Assembly: GCF_000149955.1 (NCBI RefSeq)
Contig: NC_030999.1
Coordinates: forward strand, 168,068 to 232,067
Reading direction: 5' to 3'
DNA: 64,000 nt
From: Fusarium oxysporum f. sp. lycopersici 4287
Taxonomy: Eukaryota > Ascomycota > Sordariomycetes > Hypocreales > Nectriaceae
The notes under the pieces were generated by a model that did no database searches, had not been told where the DNA came from, and saw nothing but the letters and a program-made list of their open reading frames with translations. This document shows, in pieces, positions 8,475-18,264 of this stretch. The position numbers and the translations under genes were made by a program. Positions within the stretch are counted from its first letter, which is position 1. The number at the start of each line of letters is the position of its first letter.

Positions 8475-10046
8475 TCACCCGCCTCCTTTAGGTAGAATAT
8501 TCCCTAGGCTCCTTAGAACCTCGATGGCTGGCATGTCCCTGGTTCCTGCGCTCGCCTTCTCCCGCTCCTCACGTTGTCGAAGTCGTAGGGCGCTAATACT
8601 AAGGACCTTATCCGCTTCTTTGCCTGCAAGCAGAACCCGCTGCTCGAGCTTGTGAACGTTGTCGGCAAGTTGGTCGACCTGAAACTCGAGTGACGACTGA
8701 ATAGTCCGCAACCTTGATTCTGTCCGAGACCGAACAGCGTCGAATGATGCTGTCTCGTCCGCCAGGAATCCTCTGATCTTGCCTTCGTATGGATCCAACA
8801 GATCAAAGCCTGGTAGAACAATAGGCCCAGTCTCGCCTTCGGAGAAGAGAGGCGGTTGCTCAGGCGGTGGTTTTCGTATTGCTTGCCAAGCCTTCTTCTC
8901 ATCTTGTAATCTTTTGATGTTGATTTCCAGTTGGGCCAGTTTCTCGTCCAACTCAATGTTTCTGGGGTTGGGCCTCAACACTAAAGGAACTTCTTGCGCG
9001 TCATCCTCTCGACTAAACCAGTCTGAGAATTCAGATCCAGCCGCAAAGTCTTTTAGCAGTCGGTCTTGAATAGCACGAGCACCAAGAATAGCATTAGAAT
9101 TCGGTGTGCCTTGAGGAGGCTTCCCTACCAGAGCGCGCTCGCCACACCAGGTCAACAGTTGTTTCATACGCCGAGGCTCCGTCAAGCCTTCAGCTGCAAT
9201 GTGTTTGTAAAAATCCGCCGGGTTGACCTCCCGGTGGGGTATTGCTGTTTGGCCGCTCTCGATCAGAGAGCTCGCCCTTCTTCCACGGTTGCCCAAACTG
9301 CTCCGCCTGTTGCTATTGCCCCCCTTCTTCCGCATCTCCTTGTTTCTGTTAATGATCGGCGTATCACTCATAGGCAGAGTAATTGTGGCCGACTGCACAG
9401 GCGGTTCGCGTTGCGGCGATTTATCCCAGTCCGGAGGTGGTCTAGTAGGTTTTGCGCCGGATCCGCGTTTCTTAGACGCTCCATTGACACGGGAAGCTGG
9501 TGCTGCTTCAGGTACTGTTTCTGGTTGGGGTTCAGGCTCGGGTTCTGGTATGGATGATGGCGCTGGTTGAGAGGCTTCTTTCTCCTGTGCTTCCCCAGAT
9601 CGTCGCGTGCTCCTACTAGTTGATGGTCTCTTAGGGACCTTGATTTCTCGCTCATCCGACGCGTCAATCGCTTTTCGTCTGCTGCTCTTCCTCGTGGCAG
9701 GCCTTATCGTCGCGCTCGTTCCTTTCCCGGGCGCCTCTTCTTCCACAATCGTTCCATTAGTCGTCGGTGCCTTAGCTGCCCGATGCTTCGCCGCAGGTCG
9801 TCCCTTTGCGGACTTCTTCACTGGTTCCGCCTTTGGCTCTAGCACTGCTTCCGGCTTCGGTTCGTCTGTCTTGTCCGTCTTAATTCTCTTCGATTTCCGC
9901 ACAAATGCGAAGTCATCGTCGTGCTCATAATCTGTCGCCGCCGCTGCAGCGAGACGCTTGCTCAACCGTCGCCCGTGCTCGTTGCTCATGCTAATTACTT
10001 GAAGCGGCCGCCGAGTCGTCACCGGAGTCGTCACCGGAGTCGTCAT
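8475..10046 (-). CDS. dsn1: Dsn1/Mis13-type kinetochore protein (Mis12/MIND complex subunit)
   Basis: A single-exon frame of 523 codons. The N-terminal 200 residues are basic, Pro/Ser-rich and probably disordered. Residues 247-260 carry RRSSLGNRGRRASS, matching the basophilic (Aurora B-like) phosphorylation cluster characteristic of Dsn1, followed by the conserved HREVNPADFYKHI (271-283). The C-terminal half has heptad-like helices (EKLAQLEINIKRLQDEKKAW; QVDQLADNVHKLEQRVLLAG), as expected for the rod-shaped Mis12 complex linking centromeric chromatin to Ndc80 at the kinetochore. A second Met at residue 20 is an alternative start. The frame is intact with no close repeats, so this is a functional core gene. 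The family assignment is from remembered motifs. Confidence 0.9.
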   Translation of the reverse strand: MTTPVTTPVTTRRPLQVISMSNEHGRRLSKRLAAAAATDYEHDDDFAFVRKSKRIKTDKTDEPKPEAVLEPKAEPVKKSAKGRPAAKHRAAKAPTTNGTIVEEEAPGKGTSATIRPATRKSSRRKAIDASDEREIKVPKRPSTSRSTRRSGEAQEKEASQPAPSSIPEPEPEPQPETVPEAAPASRVNGASKKRGSGAKPTRPPPDWDKSPQREPPVQSATITLPMSDTPIINRNKEMRKKGGNSNRRSSLGNRGRRASSLIESGQTAIPHREVNPADFYKHIAAEGLTEPRRMKQLLTWCGERALVGKPPQGTPNSNAILGARAIQDRLLKDFAAGSEFSDWFSREDDAQEVPLVLRPNPRNIELDEKLAQLEINIKRLQDEKKAWQAIRKPPPEQPPLFSEGETGPIVLPGFDLLDPYEGKIRGFLADETASFDAVRSRTESRLRTIQSSLEFQVDQLADNVHKLEQRVLLAGKEADKVLSISALRLRQREEREKASAGTRDMPAIEVLRSLGNILPKGGG

Positions 10047-11225
10047 GGGTGGCGCATTCGGGACCGTTGACGATGTGATTTTAGATTCCCGGGGTCGTGA
10101 TGCCGGGAAAGTTGTCGGTGCGGTGCGGTTCGGTCGGTGGTGGAGAGGCCAAAACTGTCGCGCAGGGTCAACGAGGGGCGTCGCGTCGTGATTTACGTGT
10201 TCTCAATAATTAATAATCATAAAAATGCTGCTCAAAATGCCCAAATGCTATCGCAATGCAATTCGTGATGTCGGTCAGTTTGCGGCTTCGTAGATGGAGG
10301 TTTGCGGTTCGCAACGTGATTCGCGAACCGTCCAGTTGCGTGGACGGCTTGCGTAATTATTTTGGAGACAGCAGTATCCCTGTGGGTGGCATAAGACTCA
10401 GATGGCGGACCGAGCCCCATACGGACTTAGTCATCGTAGTATGGGCGGGGCTCAATGAACGAATGAATGAAGTTTAACCTCATAGGGTAAGTACGCTAGG
10501 CTATTTACCCTTCTAAGCTTTTTTTTTTGCTCGTGTCTCCAAGAAGCCCCACGCTCTTCCTCATCCGCTGTGTTACGATTTGTGCCCGTAACAGCGCTGT
10601 AAGGCTTCTATAAGGCAGCTGTAGCACACCCATGATTGCTTGCATAGCGATTATGGCCCGATCTTTTGCCCTGTGGTTTAACGGCTTGTGCAACCGTTAC
10701 ACGCTGATATGTCTAGCCTCGCTTGACTGTCTGACAGCCTTGCTTCAAGGCCGATTTCTCCAAGTGTTCAGCATCCTATCTTCAGCAGCTGAAGTATATT
10801 CTGCCAGCTTGAGGCTGGCGAGACCCAACAGGCACACGGATCAATGCGGAGGAATCGCAAGCAGCTTAGCGTACCTACTGGCCCTATTTATTGGGTCCCT
10901 TTGGGTTCCGGTATCTTAGTAATCTGAAAGTGGGGTGTAGAGTTTCCTGCCACAATAATTTGGCGCTCGTGATCCAGTCCACAACCTCTATCAACCTCAG
11001 TTCGTATCACATTATGGTTACTTTACCCCAGCTCCCGATCCAAAGTCGCTAATATTATTTCCGAATACTTCGACCTAGAGACTGGCATTCTCTCCGTCAA
11101 ACGGTTGAGGTTTTCATGAGGCCAGTGATTGCTCCACTTTCTCTCAAATCTTCGGCCATGACCCCTCTCTTGCGGGAATTTGCCGCATAAAGTCTTCGCT
11201 TAATCGACCCAAAGATATCTAACTA
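10047..11225. other. intergenic with unassigned ORFs
   Basis: The Dsn1 promoter side (10047-10220) is GC-rich with direct repeats of CACCGGAGTCGT just inside the gene start. Further along are open frames of 62-95 codons on both strands near 10505-10919, none with a recognised motif. A T-run lies near 10520. Confidence 0.35.
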
Positions 11226-11597
11226 TTGATTGTCAACTCGGGCAAGATGACTATAGAGAAATCTAAAGGCACTGCGGCGGGCACGACAGTCTTGCACCAC
11301 AAATCTAATAAATCCAAATCCAAAAGCCCTAGACGTCCCTCCGCCACTTCCGATGTCCGAAAAATTCAGCTGAGGGACGAGACATTCCGCATCGGCTATA
11401 CAGAGCTTTTAGACCGCGTCTATATCTATTTCGACAAACGCGGCAAGCCTACCTTAATGAATTCCTACAGAAAACAAGTGACGTTCGATGCAGTGAAACT
11501 GTCGGAACGATATCTCGGCGTTAAGAATTTGCGAGCGCTTGTGGCTGGAGTGAAGGCTAGTGTGGCGGAAAAAGCGGCCCTTGCAGGCGAGATTTAG
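11226..11597 (+). CDS. small basic hypothetical protein
   Basis: A 123-codon frame; the second ATG at 11247 (MTIEKSKGTA) is equally likely to be the start. The N-terminal 45 residues are rich in Lys, Ser and Thr (SNKSKSKSPRRPS) and look disordered. The rest resembles a compact folded domain (IQLRDETFRIGYTELLDRVY, then YFDKRGKPTLMNSYRKQVTF and a Leu/Ala-rich helix). I do not recognise the family. Base composition and the well-formed C-terminal half suggest a real gene. A T-rich tract at 11670-11700 downstream may belong to its 3' flank. Confidence 0.5.
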   Translation: MIVNSGKMTIEKSKGTAAGTTVLHHKSNKSKSKSPRRPSATSDVRKIQLRDETFRIGYTELLDRVYIYFDKRGKPTLMNSYRKQVTFDAVKLSERYLGVKNLRALVAGVKASVAEKAALAGEI

Positions 11598-12137
11598 ACG
11601 GGTTGGGTGACTCCTACCCATTCTTTTGACTTTGAAGTGTTTCATACGTGTCATGGGAATTGGGTTATTGAATTTTTTTTTTTTCTTTTTTTTCTTTTTT
11701 GGTCATATGATTATTAAGTAGTTTATATCAGGGCATATTCGGTCACTATTCATATCATTAAACTCGATAGAGGATTTGGGCTGCAGTGGTACTTCAAGTA
11801 CTTCATTCGCTAAGCCAGAAATTTGATAACGCGTCCATAAGGAGGCCAATTTCTGCCAGAACATCCTTTATCAGGTAGAGCCATGTACCCAGGTGACCCC
11901 ACCCTAGACTTTACAAAGATGTGCCTTTCGTTCCTCAAGACTCTTAGAGGACGGGCGAAGAAGTGGGGCTCCAAAAAAAACCCAAGCACAAATCTCACGT
12001 GCTTTTGAACGTGACGTCGTGTAAAGTTCGTGCCAAACCAAATCGCGTTTTTCTTAGCCGGCCAACATCGTTGACGTTAGCGAAGTGGGGAAACAGCGGG
12101 TCAATACTAATCCGCAAGGCATTGGCTGTGTTTGCCG
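11598..12137. other. intergenic left of copia element 1
   Basis: T-rich tracts at 11670-11700. No gene recognised. The last five bases (TGCCG) are the left target duplication of the copia element. Confidence 0.4.
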
Positions 12138-12273
12138 TGTTGAGACAGTGTGGCTAAGGTGGTCCGACCTACTGGTGGCTGCGATGTGGATACTATGTAA
12201 GGAGCTGTGCTCCTCTCAGACAGATGTAACTTAGAACTAATAACAACACAATCAACCCGTTTTTGCTTCAACA
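12138..12273 (+). repeat. left LTR of copia 1
   Basis: 136 bp, TG...CA ends, identical by eye to 18022-18157. Confidence 0.95.
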
Positions 12274-12287
12274 GGTTATGAGCCCGG
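12274..12287 (+). promoter_or_regulatory. primer-binding site, half-tRNA type
   Basis: GGTTATGAGCCCGG begins directly after the LTR. It is complementary to the conserved initiator-Met anticodon arm (GGGCUCAUAACC), not to a tRNA 3' end, so priming by a cleaved half-tRNA is expected, as in Drosophila copia and Ty5. Copia 2 has the same site. Confidence 0.75.
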
Positions 12288-12912
12288 AGGGCACGACCTT
12301 TTCTCCAACCAAAAAGCTGAGTGTTTTCTGTCTCCTTTCTACTTTCCGAGATAACACAAGAAGTCGAAAGACTTCCTTCCACTGCGCATACGCATTCAGC
12401 TTAATTGGAGCTATTTCCCTCTTGGATCTCTGATAGAGCTTGCAGATCCGCTAACAGGATATGTCTAGAAACGTTTACAGAAAGATCCTTTGACCCTCCG
12501 TTTATTGCAGCGAATTTAAATCGTCGAATCTTGAATAACCAAAATTTTCCCAGATTGCAATCTGGTAGACGGATTCGCCAGACCAGACCGGCCTTTCAGT
12601 CTGAGATTGCTGAAGTTCTCCGGTCGGGCGACCTACGCCCACATAGCCCAAGAATGCCCGAAACGTGGTTTGCAACATGATCGACATCAGATCATTGCCC
12701 TTCCTCCAGACGGAGGGAATGATATGGATATCTGAGACCGCTAGGCGTTTCACCCTTCGGACAATCTCTACCCGACTCCGATAACCCCTATTTGCACGGC
12801 ATTATCATGTTGCCGAACGCAGCCAAGATTCATTCCCAAGACTCGATCCAAGACTGGTCGATTGCCGTTCGCCCTCATGTCTCTTAATCATTAGCTTCTA
12901 CGAGAATCTATC

Positions 12913-14601
12913 ATGTCCCTTTCCAAAGAATCGCTCAATCTCATAGGCAGTTCCGGCACCATTCCAAAGCTGGAGCAAACCAGCCAGTGGCTGACCTGGA
13001 AGAGAGAAATGCTCGACCTTCTGGACATGTGTGGATATGGAGACCTTCTGACCAGGAATGCTCAACCACCAACAGAAGGTAACGACCTTGCAACCCAGAT
13101 TGAGGCCTGGAGGAGCCGCCAAGATCGAGCATGCGGTGCCATTCGAAGTCGTCTCGGTTATAACGCCCGAGTGTTTACCACGGGGATCTCGACGGCTCAG
13201 GGCATGATCAACCACCTTGAGACCCGATATCGGCCCGTCGGAAGTGCCATCTTCCAAGAGCTCGACCGCAGATATCAAGAACTCACGCTTGAATCTTGCG
13301 ATTCGGTCATGGAATACGCAAATAAGCTACGTCAAGTCAGGGCTGAACTCTTGGAGATGGATGACACCTGCCAGATCGGGGAACCGCATTTTGTCAATAA
13401 GTTCCTTTGTGGACTTGGTCCGGACTATGAAGTGTTTCTCACTGCCTTCAATCAGAATCACAACATCCTTCCTATTCGAAATCCGAGCAATCGCAACGTT
13501 GTTCTCAAAGAGGCCGTTACGTTTGAAACCGCCATCTTTGCCGCATCTCAGGAGGAGGACAGACAAAGAAGCGCCACGGCCAAGATGGCACATAGAGCCA
13601 TGATGGCCCAGGATACATCATGTTGTGGATACTGTGGAAGAAAAGGGCATGACAGGTCCACTTGTTGGAGGCTCCACCCAGAACTTAGAAGAGATCGTAT
13701 CAAAACTGGTTACGAGAGACGACAACGTAAAATGCAGGTTCGGGAGAAGGAAAGGGAGAAGACGAATGATGAACTGGAATCTGCCACGTATACAACTCCT
13801 GCACACCTCCAACCTGACCAAGCTCGACTGGCACTCTGGCAAAATGACTTCCAAGGCCACCTTGGATTGATTGGCTCATCACTCGGACCTTCCGGTCTTC
13901 AAGCATCTCTTCAAACTCGGGCCCTCGAACGTATCCACGTCTTGGATAGTGGCGCCTCCTCGCATATCTTTTGTCGACAGGAGAACTTTACATCACTTCA
14001 CAGGTACCACGGTCTCCCCATCAATGGTATTGCGGACATAAAGGTCATGCCAGGAGGGCGCGGAACGTACTGCCTCCGCGTTCAAGGGCCTAAGGGATCA
14101 CAGAATGTTACTCTCGATAACGCTCTTTATGTTCCAGAAGGACATTCGAACCTCTTGTCTGTGTCAGCACTAGAGAAGAAGGGAGCAGAAGTTGTCTTTC
14201 GGAATGGGAAGGCAGTGGTTACAAACAAGGGAAAAGTCGTCCTCACTGCGACAAGAATATCAGGCGTATATGTAGTCGATGAAGTTGAGGACCGTCCTTT
14301 TCAAACCGCTTTGGCATCTTTTTCGGTGGGAGATCCTCGACTGCACCTTTGGCACGAGCGACTCGCACATTTGGGAGAGAGGAATATCAAGAGACTGATG
14401 AATATGTCTACTGGAATTCGACCGGATGATTCTACATCAAACCCATGTGGAGCCTGCGTACAGGGCAAACTCAGGGAATGTCCCCATGTCCGACCGATCA
14501 AGAAAGGCACTTACCCTCTGGAGTGTATTCATGCAGATATTGCCCGGACCATTCCCAGAAGTGGGAGTAGACGGCAGCCGGTGCTGGGTTTGCTTTATTG
14601 A
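12913..14601 (+). CDS. copia 1 Gag-protease-integrase (5' part of Pol, frame 1)
   Basis: 562 codons. The N-terminal part is a copia-type capsid (UBN2-like; WLTWKREMLDLLDMCGYGDL, and FLCGLGPDYEVFLTAF near residue 170). A CCHC knuckle follows at about 237-253 (CGYCGRKGHDRSTCW). The aspartic protease motif LDSGASSHIF is at about 343, and the integrase zinc-binding HHCC segment (LWHERLAHLGERN ... CGACVQGK) at about 478-520. The first integrase aspartate sits in HADI near 541. Just after it the frame is lost: an extra C in the CCC at 14543-14545 moves the conserved continuation (GPFPEVGVDGSRCWVCFIDD) into frame 2, and this ORF ends 18 codons later. A normal copia polyprotein is one ORF, so this is a lesion. 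Confidence 0.9.
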   Translation: MSLSKESLNLIGSSGTIPKLEQTSQWLTWKREMLDLLDMCGYGDLLTRNAQPPTEGNDLATQIEAWRSRQDRACGAIRSRLGYNARVFTTGISTAQGMINHLETRYRPVGSAIFQELDRRYQELTLESCDSVMEYANKLRQVRAELLEMDDTCQIGEPHFVNKFLCGLGPDYEVFLTAFNQNHNILPIRNPSNRNVVLKEAVTFETAIFAASQEEDRQRSATAKMAHRAMMAQDTSCCGYCGRKGHDRSTCWRLHPELRRDRIKTGYERRQRKMQVREKEREKTNDELESATYTTPAHLQPDQARLALWQNDFQGHLGLIGSSLGPSGLQASLQTRALERIHVLDSGASSHIFCRQENFTSLHRYHGLPINGIADIKVMPGGRGTYCLRVQGPKGSQNVTLDNALYVPEGHSNLLSVSALEKKGAEVVFRNGKAVVTNKGKVVLTATRISGVYVVDEVEDRPFQTALASFSVGDPRLHLWHERLAHLGERNIKRLMNMSTGIRPDDSTSNPCGACVQGKLRECPHVRPIKKGTYPLECIHADIARTIPRSGSRRQPVLGLLY

Positions 14602-17182
14602 TGACTTTACTCAAATGTCCTGGGTGTACCCAGTCAAAGAACGGTCAGAGTTTGAAGAGTGCTTCCATCATCTGTTGCAACAGTTCGAGAGACCGGAAAG
14701 ACGATGTCACTTCCTGCACCTCGACCGAGGGGGAGAGAATCGAAGCCACAGTTTGACCCGACTATGCCGGGACAGAGGAATCAAACTCTCTTACACAGGA
14801 ACTGAGCAACACGAACAAAATGGATTGGCTGAAGTTCTCAATCGAATCATCCTGGAAAAACTCACACCGACACTGCTCAAATCCGGACTCGCTTTGAAAT
14901 GGTGGCCGTACTTCCTCAAGGCAGTGAACCGCATCCGAAATCTCTGTCCTACGGCGAGCATTTCTACTACTCCTTACCAAGCCTGGTATGGAGATGTTCC
15001 TGACCTCAGCCATCTGCGAGTTCTTGGCTCACGAGGATGGGCTCTGCTTCCATCCTCTAAGCGAAAGAAGATGCAGTCGAAGAGTATTCCCTGTCAGCTT
15101 CTCGGCTATCAGGGCAGTACAAACTATATACTCCTTGACGAACGGGGACGAGTCTTTGTGTCTAACAATGTTGTCTTCTCTGAAAACATCAAAAATGTCG
15201 AACCAACACTCGACAATCTCACGCATCAAATGAGTGACCAGAGACCATCACAACGACGACGAGTAGTCGGAGAAGAGGATAGCGATGTGGGAAATGCCAT
15301 CGTTCTAGAGCCGTCGCCCCTTCCGATCGCGTTGAGAGAGGCGAACAGAAGCGGGGAAACAGGCCGTGGAGAGACGACGCCGGATGAGCCCCCAGTGGGA
15401 GATACAGGATGGGATCCAGACCAAAAGTCAACCAGATCGAGTATTCATGTTGCCACAGACGAGCGCGAAGTGTCATCGGAAGAAACAGAGGAGCATGCAG
15501 AGTCTCGGCTGCCCGAAAGATCGACCAGGGGACAGCTGCCATCGAGATACATACTCGCCAGCACAAACTTCGCCTTCCTAGCAACGGTTGCAGAACAACT
15601 GTATCTAGTGGCTCGCGATATCGATCAGTCCGAGCCAAGAACCTTCAAGGAAGCCACGCAGGGTGTACATGGAAAACTCTGGTGGGGAGGATTGAAGGAT
15701 GAACACGGATCTCTGGTCGAGAATGGTGTCTGGACCTTAGTCACGCTTCCCCCAGGACGAAAGGCTCTTCGAGGCAAATGGGTGTTTAAGCTCAAAAGAG
15801 GAGAAAATGGGCAAGTTCTACGGTACAAAGCGCGATTTGTCGTGAGAGGATTCGAGCAAAGGGAAGGAATTGACTTCAACGAAACCTTCGCCTCTGTTGT
15901 CAAGCCGATGAGCTACAAGATGATATTTGCCATCGCGGCAGCACTCGATTTGGAACTGGAACAAATGGACGTCAAGACAGCATTCCTCTATGGCCTCGTA
16001 AATGAGGAGATATACGTCCAGCAACCCGAAGGATTCGACGATGGAAGTGGGAGAGTCTGCAAGCTCTTGAGAGCCTTGTATGGACTGAAGCAAGCACCAA
16101 GAGTGTGGTATGAGACTCTCTCGACATTCCTCGCGACCCTCGGGTTCAAGCCTTTACTTTCAGATATGGGAGTCTTTGTGAAAGGTCACACGTTCATTGC
16201 GGTCTATGTGGACGATCTACTTATTGCCGGGCCCTCCAAGGGCGAGATCGTGGCGGTCAAGCAAGATCTGTGCAATAAGTTCAAGATGACGGACCTGGGC
16301 CCATGCAAATACTACCTGGGCATGTCCGTAAGAAGAGACAGAGCCACCCGATCGATCTTCTTGTCGCAGATGACCTACCTCGAGAAAGTACTTAGAGACT
16401 TTGGAATGGACCAGTGCGCTCCCAATGCCACACCAGTTTCGACTAGCAAGTTCGGAGAACCAGGCCCTGACTACAAGGCAGCGGACAAACTCAAAGAGTG
16501 GTATGCCAAGGCGATTGGGTCCCTGATGTATCTCATGCTGGGGACGAGACCCGACATTGCTTTTGCTGTCTCCTTATGCAGTCGACACCTAGCGAACCCA
16601 ACCAATGAGCATCAGACAGCTGTCAAGCGTATCTTTCGATACCTTAAGGGATCGCAAAATCTGGAACTAGTGTACCAAGGAGGACTGCAACCTCTCCTCG
16701 GCTACACCGACTCGGATTGGGCGGGAGACCTGGAGACTCGAAGATCAACGTCTGGATATGTGTTCAACCTTGGTACGGGCGCTATCAGCTGGAGCTCGAA
16801 GAGACAAAGAACAGTGGCCCTGTCTTCATGCGAAGCAGAATACATGGGGCAAACCGCAGCCGCAAAAGAAGCAGTCTGGCTGCGAGCTCTGCTCCAAGAA
16901 CTGTTGAAAGAATACAAGGATGTTCCAGAACTAAAGACAACTGTAATTTTCGGGGACAACCAAGGAGCGATCGCAATGTCGAAGAATCCGCAGTTCCATA
17001 CAAGAACCAAGCACATTGATATTCAGCATCATTACTGCAGAGAGAAAGTCAATGATGGAACCATTGAGTTCCAGTACATTCCGACAGGCAAACAAGTGGC
17101 CGACGGTCTAACAAAGGCGTTGCCAAAGGATCGGTTCCTATTATTTAGACAAGCACTAGGTCTCAAAGAACGACGACCATGA
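14546..17182 (+). CDS. copia 1 integrase-reverse transcriptase-RNase H (3' part of Pol, frame 2)
   Basis: The frame is open from 14426, but homology begins at the frameshift near 14545. It contains the remaining integrase catalytic residues (D in LHLDRGGE, E in QNGLAEVLNR), a Pro/Ser-rich linker, then RT with AFLYGLVNEEIYVQQPEGF and the active site YVDDLLIAG near 16207. RNase H follows with YTDSDWAGD, SSCEAEYM and GDNQGAIAM. It ends at the TGA near 17180. It has no start codon of its own that makes sense and would be translated only by frameshifting from the upstream ORF. Confidence 0.9.
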   Translation, partial: GPFPEVGVDGSRCWVCFIDDFTQMSWVYPVKERSEFEECFHHLLQQFERPERRCHFLHLDRGGENRSHSLTRLCRDRGIKLSYTGTEQHEQNGLAEVLNRIILEKLTPTLLKSGLALKWWPYFLKAVNRIRNLCPTASISTTPYQAWYGDVPDLSHLRVLGSRGWALLPSSKRKKMQSKSIPCQLLGYQGSTNYILLDERGRVFVSNNVVFSENIKNVEPTLDNLTHQMSDQRPSQRRRVVGEEDSDVGNAIVLEPSPLPIALREANRSGETGRGETTPDEPPVGDTGWDPDQKSTRSSIHVATDEREVSSEETEEHAESRLPERSTRGQLPSRYILASTNFAFLATVAEQLYLVARDIDQSEPRTFKEATQGVHGKLWWGGLKDEHGSLVENGVWTLVTLPPGRKALRGKWVFKLKRGENGQVLRYKARFVVRGFEQREGIDFNETFASVVKPMSYKMIFAIAAALDLELEQMDVKTAFLYGLVNEEIYVQQPEGFDDGSGRVCKLLRALYGLKQAPRVWYETLSTFLATLGFKPLLSDMGVFVKGHTFIAVYVDDLLIAGPSKGEIVAVKQDLCNKFKMTDLGPCKYYLGMSVRRDRATRSIFLSQMTYLEKVLRDFGMDQCAPNATPVSTSKFGEPGPDYKAADKLKEWYAKAIGSLMYLMLGTRPDIAFAVSLCSRHLANPTNEHQTAVKRIFRYLKGSQNLELVYQGGLQPLLGYTDSDWAGDLETRRSTSGYVFNLGTGAISWSSKRQRTVALSSCEAEYMGQTAAAKEAVWLRALLQELLKEYKDVPELKTTVIFGDNQGAIAMSKNPQFHTRTKHIDIQHHYCREKVNDGTIEFQYIPTGKQVADGLTKALPKDRFLLFRQALGLKERRP

Positions 17183-17189
17183 GAAGGTG

Positions 17190-17890
17190 CAGAGATGAAC
17201 CAAAACAGGAGACCTGCCATGAACATACAGGAGACCCACGGATCTAAGATTGCACGGAAACGTGAGGAAGGCGCAAAGATGAATTAGAATGGGAGAGCTT
17301 CTAAACAAGTAGAAGGAAATCCATGGTCTCGAGGTTGTGCCGAGCGTGAGGAACGTGCAAAGATGGACTGAAGTGGGAGACCCATCATGGACAAGAGACC
17401 TACAATTTCAAGAAAGACCTCAAGACCTGCAGAGACGGGTGTAGGCAGGGGATCTTCTGCGGATAGAAGACCTGATAGAAGACCTGCAACCCCAAGATCG
17501 CAAGACCTGCAGAGATGGGCATAGGCAGGAGATTTTCTGTGGACAGAAGAAGACCTGCAGTCCCAAGAAAGCTTGCGAAACCTGCAGAGATGGGTTTCAG
17601 TGGGAGATCTTCTGTGCATAGAAGAAGACCTACGATGCCAAAGAAAGATTGCAAGACCTGCAGAGACGGGCAGAGGCAGGAGATCTTCTGTGGATAGAAG
17701 AAGACCTGCAGTCCCAAGAAAGCTTGCAAGACCGTGCAAAGATGGGTGTCAGTAGGAGATCTTCTGTGGACAAGAAGAAGACCCGCAAGTTCAGGATCGC
17801 ACTGGACTGAAAGGAAAGGTGCAAAGATGAACTTTGAGGGAGATCTTCTGCGGACAGAAGAAGACTCACTGCTCCAAGAGTGCACGAGAC
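17190..17890 (+). repeat. degenerate tandem repeats between pol and 3' LTR of copia 1
   Basis: About nine imperfect units of roughly 75-86 bp. Clear unit starts lie near 17433, 17511, 17586, 17661, 17738 and 17825, each with a GAGATGGG-type start, GGAGATCTTCTGTGGA and GAAGAAGACCTGCAGTCCCA. Units at 17190-17430 are more diverged. No stable coding frame crosses them. They sit in the element's 3' untranslated region and probably vary in number between copies. Confidence 0.8.
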
Positions 17891-18012
17891 CATTAAGAGA
17901 TCCTGAGCGCCCATGTCGAGATAGCTCTTTCCCTGCAGTTTTCACCCACGAAGGTGTTTTTGGGGTTTTAACGAGGCTCGACAGGCGTGCACATCAAGCC
18001 CAACAGCAGCTC

Positions 18013-18021
18013 GAGTGGGAG
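18013..18021 (+). promoter_or_regulatory. polypurine tract of copia 1
   Basis: GAGTGGGAG directly before the right LTR, the expected position of the plus-strand primer. It is short and interrupted by one T. Confidence 0.55.
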
Positions 18022-18157
18022 TGTTGAGACAGTGTGGCTAAGGTGGTCCGACCTACTGGTGGCTGCGATGTGGATACTATGTAAGGAGCTGTGCTCCTCT
18101 CAGACAGATGTAACTTAGAACTAATAACAACACAATCAACCCGTTTTTGCTTCAACA
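18022..18157 (+). repeat. right LTR of copia 1
   Basis: 136 bp, identical to the left LTR, followed by the target duplication TGCCG. Confidence 0.95.
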
Positions 18158-18264
18158 TGCCGGACCCCGTCAAACCTGGCGAACCAAAATCGCATTTCCC
18201 TTCCTATATTCAATTTCCCTGCTTTATCTCTGCCTTCTTCCTTCGAACCGAATTAGTTTCAAAT

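Larger units (their letters stand above)
12138..18157 (+). mobile_element. Ty1/copia LTR retrotransposon, full length, frameshifted (copia 1)
   Basis: A 6020-bp element bounded by two 136-bp direct LTRs that read identical, each starting TGTTGAGACAG and ending TTCAACA. The target duplication TGCCG lies at 12133-12137 and 18158-18162. A primer-binding site follows the left LTR. Gene order is gag, protease, integrase, reverse transcriptase, RNase H, so it is Pseudoviridae-type copia. Identical LTRs mean a recent insertion. The coding region is broken by one frameshift in integrase, so this copy is probably not autonomous. Confidence 0.95.

Noticed and set aside
14426..14601. Overlap of the two copia 1 ORFs as programmed frameshifting
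   Set aside because: The break lies inside integrase, not between gag and pol; copia 2 and typical copia elements use one ORF, so a simple indel is more likely.
17433..17890. CRISPR-like or coding repeat array
   Set aside because: Units are contiguous, degenerate and lie inside a retrotransposon; there are no spacers.
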